Source of the DNA: JAGNXB01 sp942490895
GTDB lineage: Bacteria; Bacteroidota; Bacteroidia; Chitinophagales; Saprospiraceae
NCBI GenBank assembly: GCA_942490895.1
Contig: CALNZC010000091.1
Location: 62,001 to 126,000 of the forward strand
Length of the DNA: 64,000 nt
Reading direction: 5' to 3'
The position numbers and the translations under genes are program-made. Below, piece after piece: positions 1 to 8,194 of this stretch (its first letter is position 1; the number at the start of each line of letters is the position of its first letter). Below the pieces are notes generated by a model. It worked only from the letters and a program-made list of their open reading frames with translations, had not been told where the DNA came from and did no database searches.

Positions 1-907
1 CGGTCAACCAGAACAATACTTCTTCCAGACGATGAAGCCGTTCTTCCGGGATCTGACTGGCCGACTCGTCGGGCAGCAGATCAGAGAGTTCTTCGAAGTT
101 GAGAAAGGAATCTGCAAAGTCGAGTTTCTCACGCAGGCGTCCCGGGCTGTGGGCATCAATTCCCTTTTCCTTTTCGACCGCTAGTAGAGAGGTGAGTTTA
201 TCCTTCAGTGGTGCGAGCTCGGCGAGCCATTCCTGGCGGGTTGACTGATGACGTTCTGCCAACAGAATGCCCAGGATCCGAAAGATCCCTTTTTGCGAAA
301 AGTCGATCAGGTATCCCGTCCGAGGCAAGTGTTGACCCAGGCGCTCCAGATCTTCCAGATCACCTCCGGCCAGCTTGAGGGTAGTCGTCATTTCTTCCTG
401 GACAGAAGGCCACAATTTTTGTAATTCCAGGGGGGCCTCTTCACCCTGTATGTGCTTTCGCCAAATGCGAATAAACCGCACCATGTTGTCTTTGATCACC
501 CGGGCCTGGGAGGACTCGGGGGCAAATTGCAGAAGGGTTTGCTGGAGGAGCTCTTCCAGGGGAAGACATGTTGATTCGAGGCCTGTGCCCACCCAACACG
601 GATAGAATCCCGCACTGGTGGCCTGGCGGATATACGGTTCAAACACGAGAGGCACCACCCGATCATCCGGATTGGGCAAGGCGATACCACCACCTTTACC
701 ACTGTGATGAAAGAGGCGAAGAAAGCGCCAGTAGTGCTGTAAATCGCCAGGTTCGACAGCCTTTGCTTCAAGACGATAAGGGAGACCCGGATCCGTATCT
801 ACCGTTGCCGACTCCTGCTGGGGGGCGGCTGTTGACGACAGCATGGTGCGGGCTCCTTCGGTAAAGAAGCGATCGAGGAGGTCTTGTGCTGGGGGTTGAT
901 GGTCCAT
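1..907 (-). CDS. Unknown protein downstream of korB (partial, runs off left edge)
   Basis: An open frame of about 302 residues starts at ATG 907-905 and has no stop before the window edge, so the C-terminus is missing. The start lies 17 bases after the korB stop, with a weak GGAG-like stretch before it, so it is probably co-transcribed with korA-korB. The product begins MDHQPPAQDLLDRFF, has no signal peptide or membrane segment, and is rich in Leu, Glu and Gln with helical-looking segments (for example LLQQTLLQFAPES and IRIWRKHIQ). No cysteine cluster is visible, so it does not look like a ferredoxin. I do not recognise the family. From its position it may be an accessory or regulatory partner of the 2-oxoacid:ferredoxin oxidoreductase, but that is inference only. 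Confidence 0.75.
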   Translation of the reverse strand, partial: MDHQPPAQDLLDRFFTEGARTMLSSTAAPQQESATVDTDPGLPYRLEAKAVEPGDLQHYWRFLRLFHHSGKGGGIALPNPDDRVVPLVFEPYIRQATSAGFYPCWVGTGLESTCLPLEELLQQTLLQFAPESSQARVIKDNMVRFIRIWRKHIQGEEAPLELQKLWPSVQEEMTTTLKLAGGDLEDLERLGQHLPRTGYLIDFSQKGIFRILGILLAERHQSTRQEWLAELAPLKDKLTSLLAVEKEKGIDAHSPGRLREKLDFADSFLNFEELSDLLPDESASQIPEERLHRLEEVLFWLT

Positions 908-924
908 GTGTAATGCTCCAATAA

Positions 925-1881
925 TCAAACAGCGAATTTGTCAAATTCCTCTTCCAGAACATTCAGTTTCTGTTCGGGAGTGGCGCCCAGGTTATGTGCT
1001 CCATACAAATCGTATCGGGGTGCTGTCTTATCCTGATAGTACAAGCCCAGGTAGGACATTTCCGGGTCTTCAGCAAAGGCTCTCGCCTGACTCATATCCA
1101 GAGGATCGTGTTGGACAGTATGCTTGAACATATTCGCTGTCCCCATATCGACTTCAATCCCATTCGGATGTTGGAGGAGGGTCATATGCTCTTTGTCACC
1201 CACCAGTTTCTTGGCCTCTTCGGGCAGAAACTTGGTACAGCGCATCATGATCTTCACAAAGGAAAAGCCCTGATGCTCATGAGCGGCTTTGATGGTGGCA
1301 TAGAGATGCCCGGGCATCCAGTCTGCTGTTTGGGCCACAAAGGACACGTTGGAAACCCCCAATGTTGTCTGGATGGGATTGATCGGAGGCAACACCGACC
1401 CGTGCGGGTGGGTATTCGAGATCGTGCCCATGGGTGATGTCGGGGAGGTCTGCTTTTTGGTCATCCCATAGATCTGGTTGTCAAAAAGCAGGACCGTCAA
1501 ATTCATGTTGTATCGAATACTATGAATCCAGTGTCCTGCGCCAATGGACAGGCAATCGCCATCTCCGGTCACGACAAAGACATGCAGGTCGGGGCGGCGA
1601 AACTTGACACCTTCTGCTACGGGAAACGCCCGGCCATGCAGACCGTGGAATCCATATGTCTTCATATAGTGCGGGAAGCGGCTTGAGCATCCGATCCCGG
1701 ACACAAACACGGTTTTTTCTGGCGGCAACTGTTTTTCCTGGCAGAGCTTTTGAACCGCCGAAAGCACGGAGTGATCACCACAGCCGGGGCACCAGCGAGC
1801 TACGCCTTTTTCATAATCCCCGGTGGAGTAATACTTGTCGGGCACTTCTAATACACAGGGGTCAGGTTTGAGTCCGTACAT
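925..1881 (-). CDS. korB: 2-oxoacid:ferredoxin oxidoreductase, beta subunit
   Basis: The TPP-binding beta subunit of a 2-oxoglutarate/2-oxoacid:ferredoxin oxidoreductase, which with KorA decarboxylates a 2-oxoacid to acyl-CoA and reduces ferredoxin in the cytoplasm. The frame shows the N-terminal RWCPGCGDHSVL cysteine motif, GIGCSSRFP, the TPP/Mg motif GDGDCLSIGAGHWIHS followed by NMNLTVLLFDN and IYGMTKKQTSPTS. I chose ATG 1881-1879 (MYGLKPDP, 318 residues). A longer frame extends to 1971, but it overlaps korA and lacks family sequence. The start is 2 bases past the korA stop, so the two are translationally adjacent. The substrate (2-oxoglutarate, pyruvate or other) cannot be fixed from sequence alone. 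Confidence 0.95.
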   Translation of the reverse strand: MYGLKPDPCVLEVPDKYYSTGDYEKGVARWCPGCGDHSVLSAVQKLCQEKQLPPEKTVFVSGIGCSSRFPHYMKTYGFHGLHGRAFPVAEGVKFRRPDLHVFVVTGDGDCLSIGAGHWIHSIRYNMNLTVLLFDNQIYGMTKKQTSPTSPMGTISNTHPHGSVLPPINPIQTTLGVSNVSFVAQTADWMPGHLYATIKAAHEHQGFSFVKIMMRCTKFLPEEAKKLVGDKEHMTLLQHPNGIEVDMGTANMFKHTVQHDPLDMSQARAFAEDPEMSYLGLYYQDKTAPRYDLYGAHNLGATPEQKLNVLEEEFDKFAV

Positions 1882-1883
1882 GA

Positions 1884-3782
1884 TCAGGCGTTCTGAGGTT
1901 GAGTAATAGATCGGATGGCTTTCAGGATAGAATTGGGGCGCATGGGTTGGCCGTGGACATTGGAGAAACAACCGATGTCGACCAGGGTCCGGGCACGAAG
2001 CACCCAGGCCAGTTGCGCATAACGCCGATGTTCAGGTGCGACAAATTCGTCGTCCACTGCATCGCTGTAGTTGATCTCGGCGGTGATCACATTTTTAAAT
2101 TGCCCGAACAGGGTCTTCAACCCGGGCTCAAATGGACTCATAAACCGCAGATGGACTGAAGAAACGGCGATCCCATCAGCGCGGGCGCGGTCCACAGCTT
2201 CTTCAATCGCTCCACGGGTCGAGCCCCAGCCAACGATCAGGAGATCTCCATGGTCATCGCCATACACCTGAGGCGGCTTGAGGGTCTTGGCAAAGGCTGC
2301 CAATTTGCGACTGCGCATGGTGGAACTTCTCTGGTTGACCTCAGGTAAGTAGGACACCCTTCCATCTTTATTGTGATTCAGGCCGGTGACGGTGAATTCG
2401 CCGCCGCGTTGGCCCGGGATGGGGCGCTTGCTAATCCCATTGGAAGGCTCCCAGTCGTAGGGGCTAAGGCCTTGAGGCCAGGGAGACTGGTCGACGGGTG
2501 GTGCAAACCATTCTTTCCGCGGTTTTGGCCGGGGGAATGGCTGTACACCTGTTGCCAGATTGGAGTCTGTGAGGATAAAGACCGGCGTTCGGAAAGCTTC
2601 GGCGATCTGGCGGGCCAGAATGACAAATTGGAAGCTCTCTTCAATGGTGGACGGTGCCAATACGATCTTGGGGGTATCCCCTGGCTGACCATATAAGACG
2701 GCCAGGAGGTCACTTTGCTCAATTTTGGTCGGCATACCTGTGGACGGTCCTCCGCGTTGCACGTTGATGATGACCAGTGGCATTTCGGCCATCACAGCCA
2801 GACCGATAAATTCGGTCTTCAATGCGAGACCGGGACCTGATGTCACTGTAACGGCAGGTTTACCGGTATAGGAGCTTCCGATGGCAAACCCGATTGCGGC
2901 GATCTCATCTTCGGCCTGGTGAACCAGTCCCCCTGCCCGTTCAATACATTCGGCCAAATGGTGAGAGGTAGATGTCGCTGGTGTAATCGGATACATGGAA
3001 CAGACTTCGATGCCCGAGGCGATGACACCCAGACTGAGTGCTTCATTTCCATTCATCACCACCTGGTCGATGCCGCCGAGAGTCGGTGGCAGGTCGTAAA
3101 GGAAGTCGAGATGCAGTCCGGCCCAGTCATATCCACCCTGGAGCAGTTGCAGGTTCACATCGATGACATTCTGAGACTTCTTCCGGAACGTATGCCGGAT
3201 CTGATCTGCAGCGATCTCGATGTCTTTATTATATAACTGGCACAGCAGTCCCAGCACCCACATATTCTTTCCTCTTCGGGCATCGGGCACCAGTTTGAGG
3301 CATTCCTCCTGCATGGGAATCTCATACACTTCGTAGCCCAGTTTCTTGTAATCGATGACGGCACGTGCATAATTCTCCCGAATAGACTCATCATCATGGG
3401 TGGCCCACATGCTCTCCAGGAGGATCTTGGTGCCGGGTTGGTAGGCATCCTGTTCGATCCGGGAGTAGGGGGCGATCTCATTAAAGGCAATGACGATATC
3501 CGCTTCATCACCCGCGTTAGTCACCACTCCTGAACCGATACGGATCCGGATACCGGAAGCACTTTCTTTGGTTCGTGGAGGCGGTTGGATATCGGATGGA
3601 ATGATCTCTACGGTCCAGACCCCGTTTCCCATTTTGGCGCAGATGGCACCAAAACTCTGTCCGGCTTTCTGAGCTCCTTCACCGGAATCGGAGACGATCT
3701 CTACGATGTGTTGAGAGATGGATTGGCGTGAGCTTGTGGCAGGGTTTGCCCCTGATACAGTAGTGGTGGATGTAGGTTGCAT
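1884..3782 (-). CDS. korA: 2-oxoacid:ferredoxin oxidoreductase, alpha subunit (gamma-alpha fusion)
   Basis: Partner of KorB. The N-terminal ~200 residues are the gamma-type domain (EIVSDSGEGAQKAGQSFGAI; a family that handles CoA). This is followed by the pyrimidine-binding alpha domain with GNEALSLGVIASGIEVCSMYPITPATS and SGPGLALKTEFIGLAVMAEMP, and a transketolase C-terminal-like part (LLIVGWGSTRGAIEEAV). The start MQPTSTTT at 3782 gives 632 residues, the usual size for the fused form. A longer frame to 3845 adds a non-family leader. It is the first gene of a minus-strand operon korA-korB-unknown. The upstream region is non-coding and no clear promoter is seen. Confidence 0.95.
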   Translation of the reverse strand: MQPTSTTTVSGANPATSSRQSISQHIVEIVSDSGEGAQKAGQSFGAICAKMGNGVWTVEIIPSDIQPPPRTKESASGIRIRIGSGVVTNAGDEADIVIAFNEIAPYSRIEQDAYQPGTKILLESMWATHDDESIRENYARAVIDYKKLGYEVYEIPMQEECLKLVPDARRGKNMWVLGLLCQLYNKDIEIAADQIRHTFRKKSQNVIDVNLQLLQGGYDWAGLHLDFLYDLPPTLGGIDQVVMNGNEALSLGVIASGIEVCSMYPITPATSTSHHLAECIERAGGLVHQAEDEIAAIGFAIGSSYTGKPAVTVTSGPGLALKTEFIGLAVMAEMPLVIINVQRGGPSTGMPTKIEQSDLLAVLYGQPGDTPKIVLAPSTIEESFQFVILARQIAEAFRTPVFILTDSNLATGVQPFPRPKPRKEWFAPPVDQSPWPQGLSPYDWEPSNGISKRPIPGQRGGEFTVTGLNHNKDGRVSYLPEVNQRSSTMRSRKLAAFAKTLKPPQVYGDDHGDLLIVGWGSTRGAIEEAVDRARADGIAVSSVHLRFMSPFEPGLKTLFGQFKNVITAEINYSDAVDDEFVAPEHRRYAQLAWVLRARTLVDIGCFSNVHGQPMRPNSILKAIRSITQPQNA

Positions 3783-4353
3783 ATCCCGATTATTGATCAG
3801 TCTGATTGTACAGACAAAATGATGTGTCAAAGTCCGAGTAATCAACCCATTGCAAAATGATATGAATCACGTGCAGGGGTTATCATGGTCATACCGGAGG
3901 GAAGAGAAGTTATTGGGTTATTTCGTTATTGCGCTATTTCGAAATAAGAGCTGGGACACTCGTACCGGCTGATTTTTAGCTGCCGGGACAGTTAGCTGCA
4001 CTGCCGCAAAGTTGTCGGGAGTCCCACATTCCTAAAATTTCTACCAGGGGTTAAGAAGCTCCGGACCAAGCGATGGTTATCTATAGCGCACACATTCACA
4101 CTATATAGCTGTAGCTCCAGGCTTATAAACGAATACCTGGCTGCCGTGGCAGCAACTCATAACCGAATAAACGTCATAAAGCCATTCGCCAGGGTCGCGG
4201 CCTTTCGCTGTTCGCTGTTCGCGATTCGCCAGATCAGGTAAGCCTGGAGGGGCATATCCTGATGAGCGGGTGTTGGGTGTTGGGTAATGGGGCCTGAATT
4301 CAAAGGCACATTCATATCATTACAGCTCCCCGCGTACCCCCCTGTCCGCTCGT

Positions 4354-4370
4354 GCCGGTGTCTCACCGGC
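4354..4370. repeat. Hairpin element with GGTGTCTCACC core, copy 1
   Basis: Perfect 7-bp stem GCCGGTG/CACCGGC around a TCT loop. A second copy 65 bases downstream keeps the core and loop but changes one stem pair. Such hairpins recur between genes in related Bacteroidota (general knowledge). The function is unknown. Confidence 0.7.
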
Positions 4371-4418
4371 ATCCTGTGACGAACTCTCTTCGACTGTATT
4401 TTACAAATCGTACTTGTC

Positions 4419-4435
4419 GTCGGTGTCTCACCGAC
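4419..4435. repeat. Hairpin element with GGTGTCTCACC core, copy 2
   Basis: Perfect 7-bp stem GTCGGTG/CACCGAC around the same TCT loop as copy 1. The outer stem pair C-G of copy 1 is T-A here, a compensatory change that argues the folded form is what is conserved. Confidence 0.7.
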
Positions 4436-4692
4436 AACCGAATAGCTCTCGAATGGATAAATAGCACAAACTGGAATGCCGAAATTGAAACCTGGGCGAG
4501 ATTGTCCTCGAACTTGCGAAAGGTTCTTGCCACAGCCTTTCGCTGTTCGCTTTTCGCCATTCGCCTGGTACTTCAGTGGCTGGCGCCACTCTGGCATTTG
4601 GCTCCCTGTGGGCAGGAAAAATGGTTAAGGGTAAAAGGTAAAGGCGTCTGAATTGCCAAACTTCAGAATGATACTGGTCCTCCAAGGAAAGC

Positions 4693-4802
4693 CCCCAGCG
4701 GGGTCCAATATCAATAGCCCCGGGCCATGCCTGGAGGGCCATCTCCTGGTTTAACCCAGGGTACGTATGACCAGAAAGATCTGTTTTGGCGACATGTTTG
4801 CC
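4693..4802. repeat. Direct repeat, copy A
   Basis: Contains a ~33-base block beginning CCCAGCGGGGTCCAATATC and ending AGCCCCGGGCC (to 4726), then about 57 bases later the block GTTTTGGCGACATGTTTGCC. The same two blocks recur in the same order at 4953-5078. Dispersed intergenic repeat; no coding potential. Confidence 0.75.
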
Positions 4803-4952
4803 CGAACCATAGGTGAAATTCAAATGATCAAATCCCCTGCCTCGCCGGCAGGCAGGCAAATCACAAACCAGCCTGCCGGCTGGCAGGTAAAATTCAAAAC
4901 CCAAAATCAAAAATTCAAACTCCTCAGGATGATGCTATTCCTGCAGGACAGG

Positions 4953-5078
4953 ACCCCAGCGGGGTCCAATATCAATAGCCCCGGGCCGTGTCTGGACATG
5001 GGCCCAAAAGGTCCATCGTCCATGGTGAAACCCGGGGTTTAAATGATCATAAAAATCCGTTTTGGCGACATGTTTGCC
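4953..5078. repeat. Direct repeat, copy B
   Basis: Second copy of the element at 4693-4802. The first block lies at 4954-4987 and the GTTTTGGCGACATGTTTGCC block at 5059-5078, with a spacer about 15 bases longer and diverged. Confidence 0.75.
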
Positions 5079-5229
5079 GAAACCGCAAACATCGTGACAA
5101 AACAACCCTGAAAATCGGAATGCAAGACCATCCCGAGCGCCAGGGATGGGGTGTCCAATGTTTGCTGTAAATTGAAAAGGAGTTCCCGTAAATTCCTGGA
5201 ATCTGCAATAGGAAGATCTGAAGTACTAG

Positions 5230-5740
5230 CTTGAAGAACAGGATTGCTGACGCGATCCTGGAGGTGGGGGGATTCAAGCAGCAAAGGCAGCGCCCTGTGG
5301 GCGCGCCTTTTTCATGTCTGGCCTGCCTTCGGTGCAAGCACCGGGCGAAACTATTTAAACCTTGAAAGGACAGGATTGCTGACGCGATCCTGGAGGTGGG
5401 GATTCAAGCTACAAAGGCAGCGCCCTGTGGGCGCGCCTTTTTCATGTCTGGCCTGCCTTCGGTGCAAGCACCGGGCGAACAAATTACAAGCTTGAAAGGA
5501 CAGGATTACTTGCGTGATCCTGGAAGTGGGGGGATTCAATCTACAAAGGCAGCGCCCTGCGGGCGCGCCTTTTTCATGTCTGGCCTGCCTTCGGTGCAAG
5601 CACCGGGCGAACAAATTACAAGCTTGAAAGGACAGGATTACTTGCGTGATCCTGGAAGTGGGGGGATTCAAACTACAAAGGCAGCGCCCTGCGGGCGCGC
5701 CTTTTTCATGTCCGGCCTGCCTTCGGTGCAAGCACCGGGC
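5230..5740. repeat. Tandem array of four ~131-bp hairpin-rich units
   Basis: Four head-to-tail units start at 5230, 5361, 5491 and 5623, with spacings 131, 130 and 132; the last is cut at 5740. Each unit begins CTTGAA and carries three inverted repeats. The first is an 8-bp stem starting AGGATT and ending ATCCT. The second is a terminator-like stem AAAGGC-A-GCGCCC/GGGCGC-GCCTTTTT. The third is CGGTGC/GCACCG. Units 1-2 and 3-4 form two subtypes (GCTGACGC versus ACTTGCGT in the first hairpin), as if a pair duplicated. The array ends just past the 3' side of the tRNA-Pro gene. Frames through it encode only repeat peptides. Confidence 0.9.
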
Positions 5741-5757
5741 AGGCCAGACATGAAAAA

Positions 5758-5780
5758 GGCTGCCGACTTCGTCGGCAGCC
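5758..5780 (-). terminator. Intrinsic terminator of the tRNA operon (bidirectional)
   Basis: Perfect 10-bp stem GGCTGCCGAC/GTCGGCAGCC with a 3-base loop. On the minus strand it is followed by a T5 run, 12 bases after the 3' end of tRNA-Pro, so it should end the tRNA-Val/tRNA-Pro transcript. On the plus strand it is followed by TTTG. Confidence 0.85.
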
Positions 5781-5791
5781 TTTGCTGTTTG

Positions 5792-5865
5792 TCGGGGTGA
5801 CAGGATTTGAACCTGCGACCACACGCCCCCCAGACGTGTACTCTACCGGGCTGAGCTACACCCCG
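5792..5865 (-). tRNA. tRNA-Pro (GGG)
   Basis: 74 nt. On the minus strand the acceptor CGGGGTG pairs with CACCCCG, with discriminator A. The D-arm TAGCTCAGCCCGGTAGAG, the anticodon loop CTGGGGG (anticodon GGG) within a 5-bp stem CACGT/GCGTG, and the T-arm GGTTCAAATCC are all present. CCA is not encoded. Confidence 0.95.
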
Positions 5866-5884
5866 AATGACTGGTGAAGGGCAA

Positions 5885-5898
5885 CTCTACCCTGTCAA
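5885..5898 (-). repeat. 14-bp copy of the tRNA-Val anticodon arm
   Basis: The plus-strand string CTCTACCCTGTCAA occurs here and again inside tRNA-Val at 5951-5964. It covers part of the anticodon loop TTGACAG. No acceptor or T-arm accompanies it, so it is a fragment between the two tRNAs, not a tRNA gene. Confidence 0.6.
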
Positions 5899-5922
5899 AG
5901 GGTCTCCCTGTAACTCATTATG

Positions 5923-5997
5923 TGAGGAATGGCGGATTCGAACCGCCGACCTCTACCCTGTCAAGGTAGCGCTCTAAACCAACTGAGCTAATCCCTC
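5923..5997 (-). tRNA. tRNA-Val (GAC)
   Basis: 75 nt. The acceptor GAGGGAT pairs with ATTCCTC (one G-U), with discriminator A. The D-arm TAGCTCAGTTGGTTTAGAG, the anticodon stem CTACC/GGTAG with loop TTGACAG (anticodon GAC) and the T-arm CGGTTCGAATCCG are present. It lies upstream of tRNA-Pro on the same strand, so the two are likely one transcript. Confidence 0.95.
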
Positions 5998-6124
5998 TCT
6001 TTTTCACAACCGAGATCATCATCTCAGCTTGGTATCCAACAAGTCAGAATGAAGAGCCAAACCAACTGAAAAACACCGTCCGAATCGCGCAACTCCAGTG
6101 AATCACACAAACCGGGACGCAAAA

Positions 6125-7982
6125 TTAGTTGTTTTTCCGGGAAATCAATACACCCTGTGCAACAGAAATTCCATCTTTTGACTGCCAGCGAAGGAAATAC
6201 GCTCCAGATGCCACATCCGCCAGCCACCACACCACCTGATCACCGGCATTCAGCATCAGTGGTTTGCGACTGATCTCCCGGCCGGCGACATCCAATAAGA
6301 CCAATGTCCCCTGAAGAGGTTGCTCCGCCCGGATGGTCATCCGATCGGACACCGGATTGGGGAATACGCTCAATCCATTCTGCTCAAATCCGATCAGGCC
6401 CGACACCTGGACCTCTACCGTATTGGACAACCTCGGACAATCGTCACCACCAGTCGCAATGACAAAATAGGTGCCCGAAGCATTGGGGATCCACCAGGGA
6501 TCAGAAGTGGTACCCACCAGCGTATCCGCCAGATACCAGTCGTAGGTCAAATACCCTTCATCTGCTACCAGGCTATCACCGATCAATGCCAACCCAAATG
6601 GGACCTGGTCGGGGATGACCACTTCGGCCATCGTTTGTGCAACACATCCATTACAATCTGTAATCTCAATGGTATACATACCTGCACACAAGTCGGTTAA
6701 GCCGGTCGGCGGATTATTTGGATCTGGTCCTCCACCGATGTTAAAGGCATAAGGTGGACACCCATTGGATACCTCCAGGAGGATCTCCCCATCACAGGTA
6801 TCCGGACAAGATACACTCCCCCCAACGGCATCAGCCGTCATACTGCAAGGCGTCGTGATTCGGTAAATAATGCCCTGCCCGATGGCCGCCACATAAAGCT
6901 CACCATTGACATCCTCACCGAATGACGCAAATTCCTGATTGTTCAGATTGGCCAGTTCTGTATTTATCCAGCCTCCGTTCCCATCCGGCTCCAGCGACCA
7001 GAAAATCCCGGTGCAATAGTCTGTATAGATGTACTTGCCATAGAGGGACGGCTGTTTCGCTCCCGCGATAGACATATCCGCCGGTGATCGAACATCCGAC
7101 CGCATTTGTATTGGCATACACCTGGATCGGCGGGACATAACTGTTGGCAGGGCCACAGCCATTTGTATTGTAGGGTGCAAATCCTTCATAACACCGCCAT
7201 CCATAGTTCAATCCACCCGGTGATCCCGCAGGCTCCATGTCCACCTCTTCCCATTTGTCCTGCCCGACATCGCCGATCCACAGATCACCCGTCATCCGAT
7301 CAAAACTGATCCGCCAGGGGTTACTCAACCCCAGGGCCCAGATCTCCGGAAAGGTATCGGCCGACTGGGCAAAGGGATTATCCGCAGGAATGCCATATGG
7401 AATGGCTCCATCCACATCCAGGCGAAGCATCTTCCCAAATAATTCTTTGGGATTTTGGGATCGGTTGCCGGGGTCTCCCCCACTACCTCCATCTCCCATC
7501 CCTACATACAGGTATCCATCCGGACCAAAGGCCAGATCACCCGCATTGTGATTGCTGAAGGGTTGGTCCACAACCAGCAAAACCAATTCAGAATTGGCAT
7601 CTGCCATATTTGGATCAAATGCCATTCGCGTAAACCGGGAGATCCGAGTATCCCCGTCATTCCCCGTATAGTTGACAAAAAAGTGCCCGTTACTGACATA
7701 ATCAGGATGAAAAGCCAAACCGAGTAGTCCGCGTTCATTGGCTCCAGAATTCACAATCGGATCAATATCCAGAAACGGGATAGGCAGGACATTTCCCGCC
7801 AGATCCATGATTCGGATCTTACCACCCTTCTCCACGATATACAACCGATCATCATCCGGAGCGTGTTTAATATCCACGGGAATCGAAAATCCGGATCCCA
7901 CTTGCTCCAGCATGATGTCTTGCGCGGAGAGAGGGAAAGAAAACAGATAGAATATGAACAGGGTCTGGAGGGCTTTCATCAT
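6125..7982 (-). pseudogene. Secreted PQQ-dependent sugar (aldose) dehydrogenase with T9SS sorting domain; frameshifted
   Basis: Soluble GSDH-family beta-propeller dehydrogenase that oxidises sugars with pyrroloquinoline quinone. The start at 7982 gives signal peptide MMKALQTLFIFYLFSFPLSAQ. Family blocks include RLYIVEKGGKIRIMD, ERGLLGLAFHPDY, NHNAGDLAFGPDGYLYVG and DLWIGDVGQDKWEEVD. The frame breaks in ITGGYVYRGSE. Removing one T from the T3 run at 7055-7057 (plus strand) restores YRGSEQPSLYGKYIYTDYCTG. The second half has a SprB-like repeat (SCPDTCDGEILLEV) and a type A T9SS C-terminal domain starting LSVFPNPVSDRM. Corrected length is about 618 residues. The break is either a sequencing error or a recent inactivation; the rest of the frame is intact. 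Confidence 0.88.
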
Positions 7983-8100
7983 GGTTTTTGCTTTCAACAA
8001 TAATACTCCTTTTCCTGTATTCGCCGAGGGGAGAGGGCCCAAACAGGTAAGGAATGGGAGGTAGAGCGCCTGTTTCATCCCCATGTTTTTTCGCCTCTGA

Positions 8101-8120
8101 CCGACAGTTGTCGGTTTTTT
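8101..8120 (+). terminator. Inverted repeat followed by T6
   Basis: CCGACAGTTGTCGG followed by six T. It has the form of a short intrinsic terminator on the plus strand but lies between two divergent genes, so it could instead be an operator-like site. Only the structure is certain. Confidence 0.45.
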
Positions 8121-8144
8121 ACAGAACCTTCCAGTGAGATATTC

Positions 8145-8152
8145 TATTTTTG
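8145..8152 (+). promoter_or_regulatory. Candidate Bacteroidota -7 box TATTTTTG
   Basis: Exact match to TAnnTTTG, 42 bases before the chosen ATG at 8195. No good -33 TTTG is seen at the expected spacing, so this is a tentative promoter. The same octamer occurs upstream of the genes at 18399 and 29350. Confidence 0.4.
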
Positions 8153-8194
8153 TTTTTATACTTTCTCACCTCTTTGATCAAGAACCAGGTTCAC

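Larger units (their letters stand above)
3783..5229. other. Repeat-rich non-coding region
   Basis: No believable gene: the open frames here are short, overlap on both strands and translate repeats. It holds two GGTGTCTCACC-core hairpins (4354-4370, 4419-4435), a direct repeat pair (4693-4802 and 4953-5078) and a palindromic CCGGCAGGCAGG/CCTGCCGGCTGG stretch at about 4845-4888. It also holds low-complexity strings built from TTCGCTGTTCGC at about 4203-4230 and 4540-4565. This reads as accumulated intergenic repeats. Confidence 0.7.

Noticed and set aside
4157..4910. Overlapping minus-strand frames in the korA upstream region
   Set aside because: They translate hairpin repeats (SVVGETPTTSTI from GGTGTCTCACC elements) and low-complexity TTCGC strings; no signal peptide, domain or conserved start.
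5230..5740. CRISPR array
   Set aside because: Units are ~131 bp with no short identical repeats alternating with unique spacers, and there are no cas genes.
5351..5824. Minus-strand frame of 157 codons with repeated CLHRRQA-HEKGAP peptides
   Set aside because: It begins inside tRNA-Pro (WSQVQILSPRQ is a well-known false translation of tRNA) and then translates the ~131-bp array. The repeat peptides follow from the DNA repeats.
8101..8120. Firm call as terminator of an upstream gene
   Set aside because: No plus-strand gene lies upstream, so only a structural note is given.
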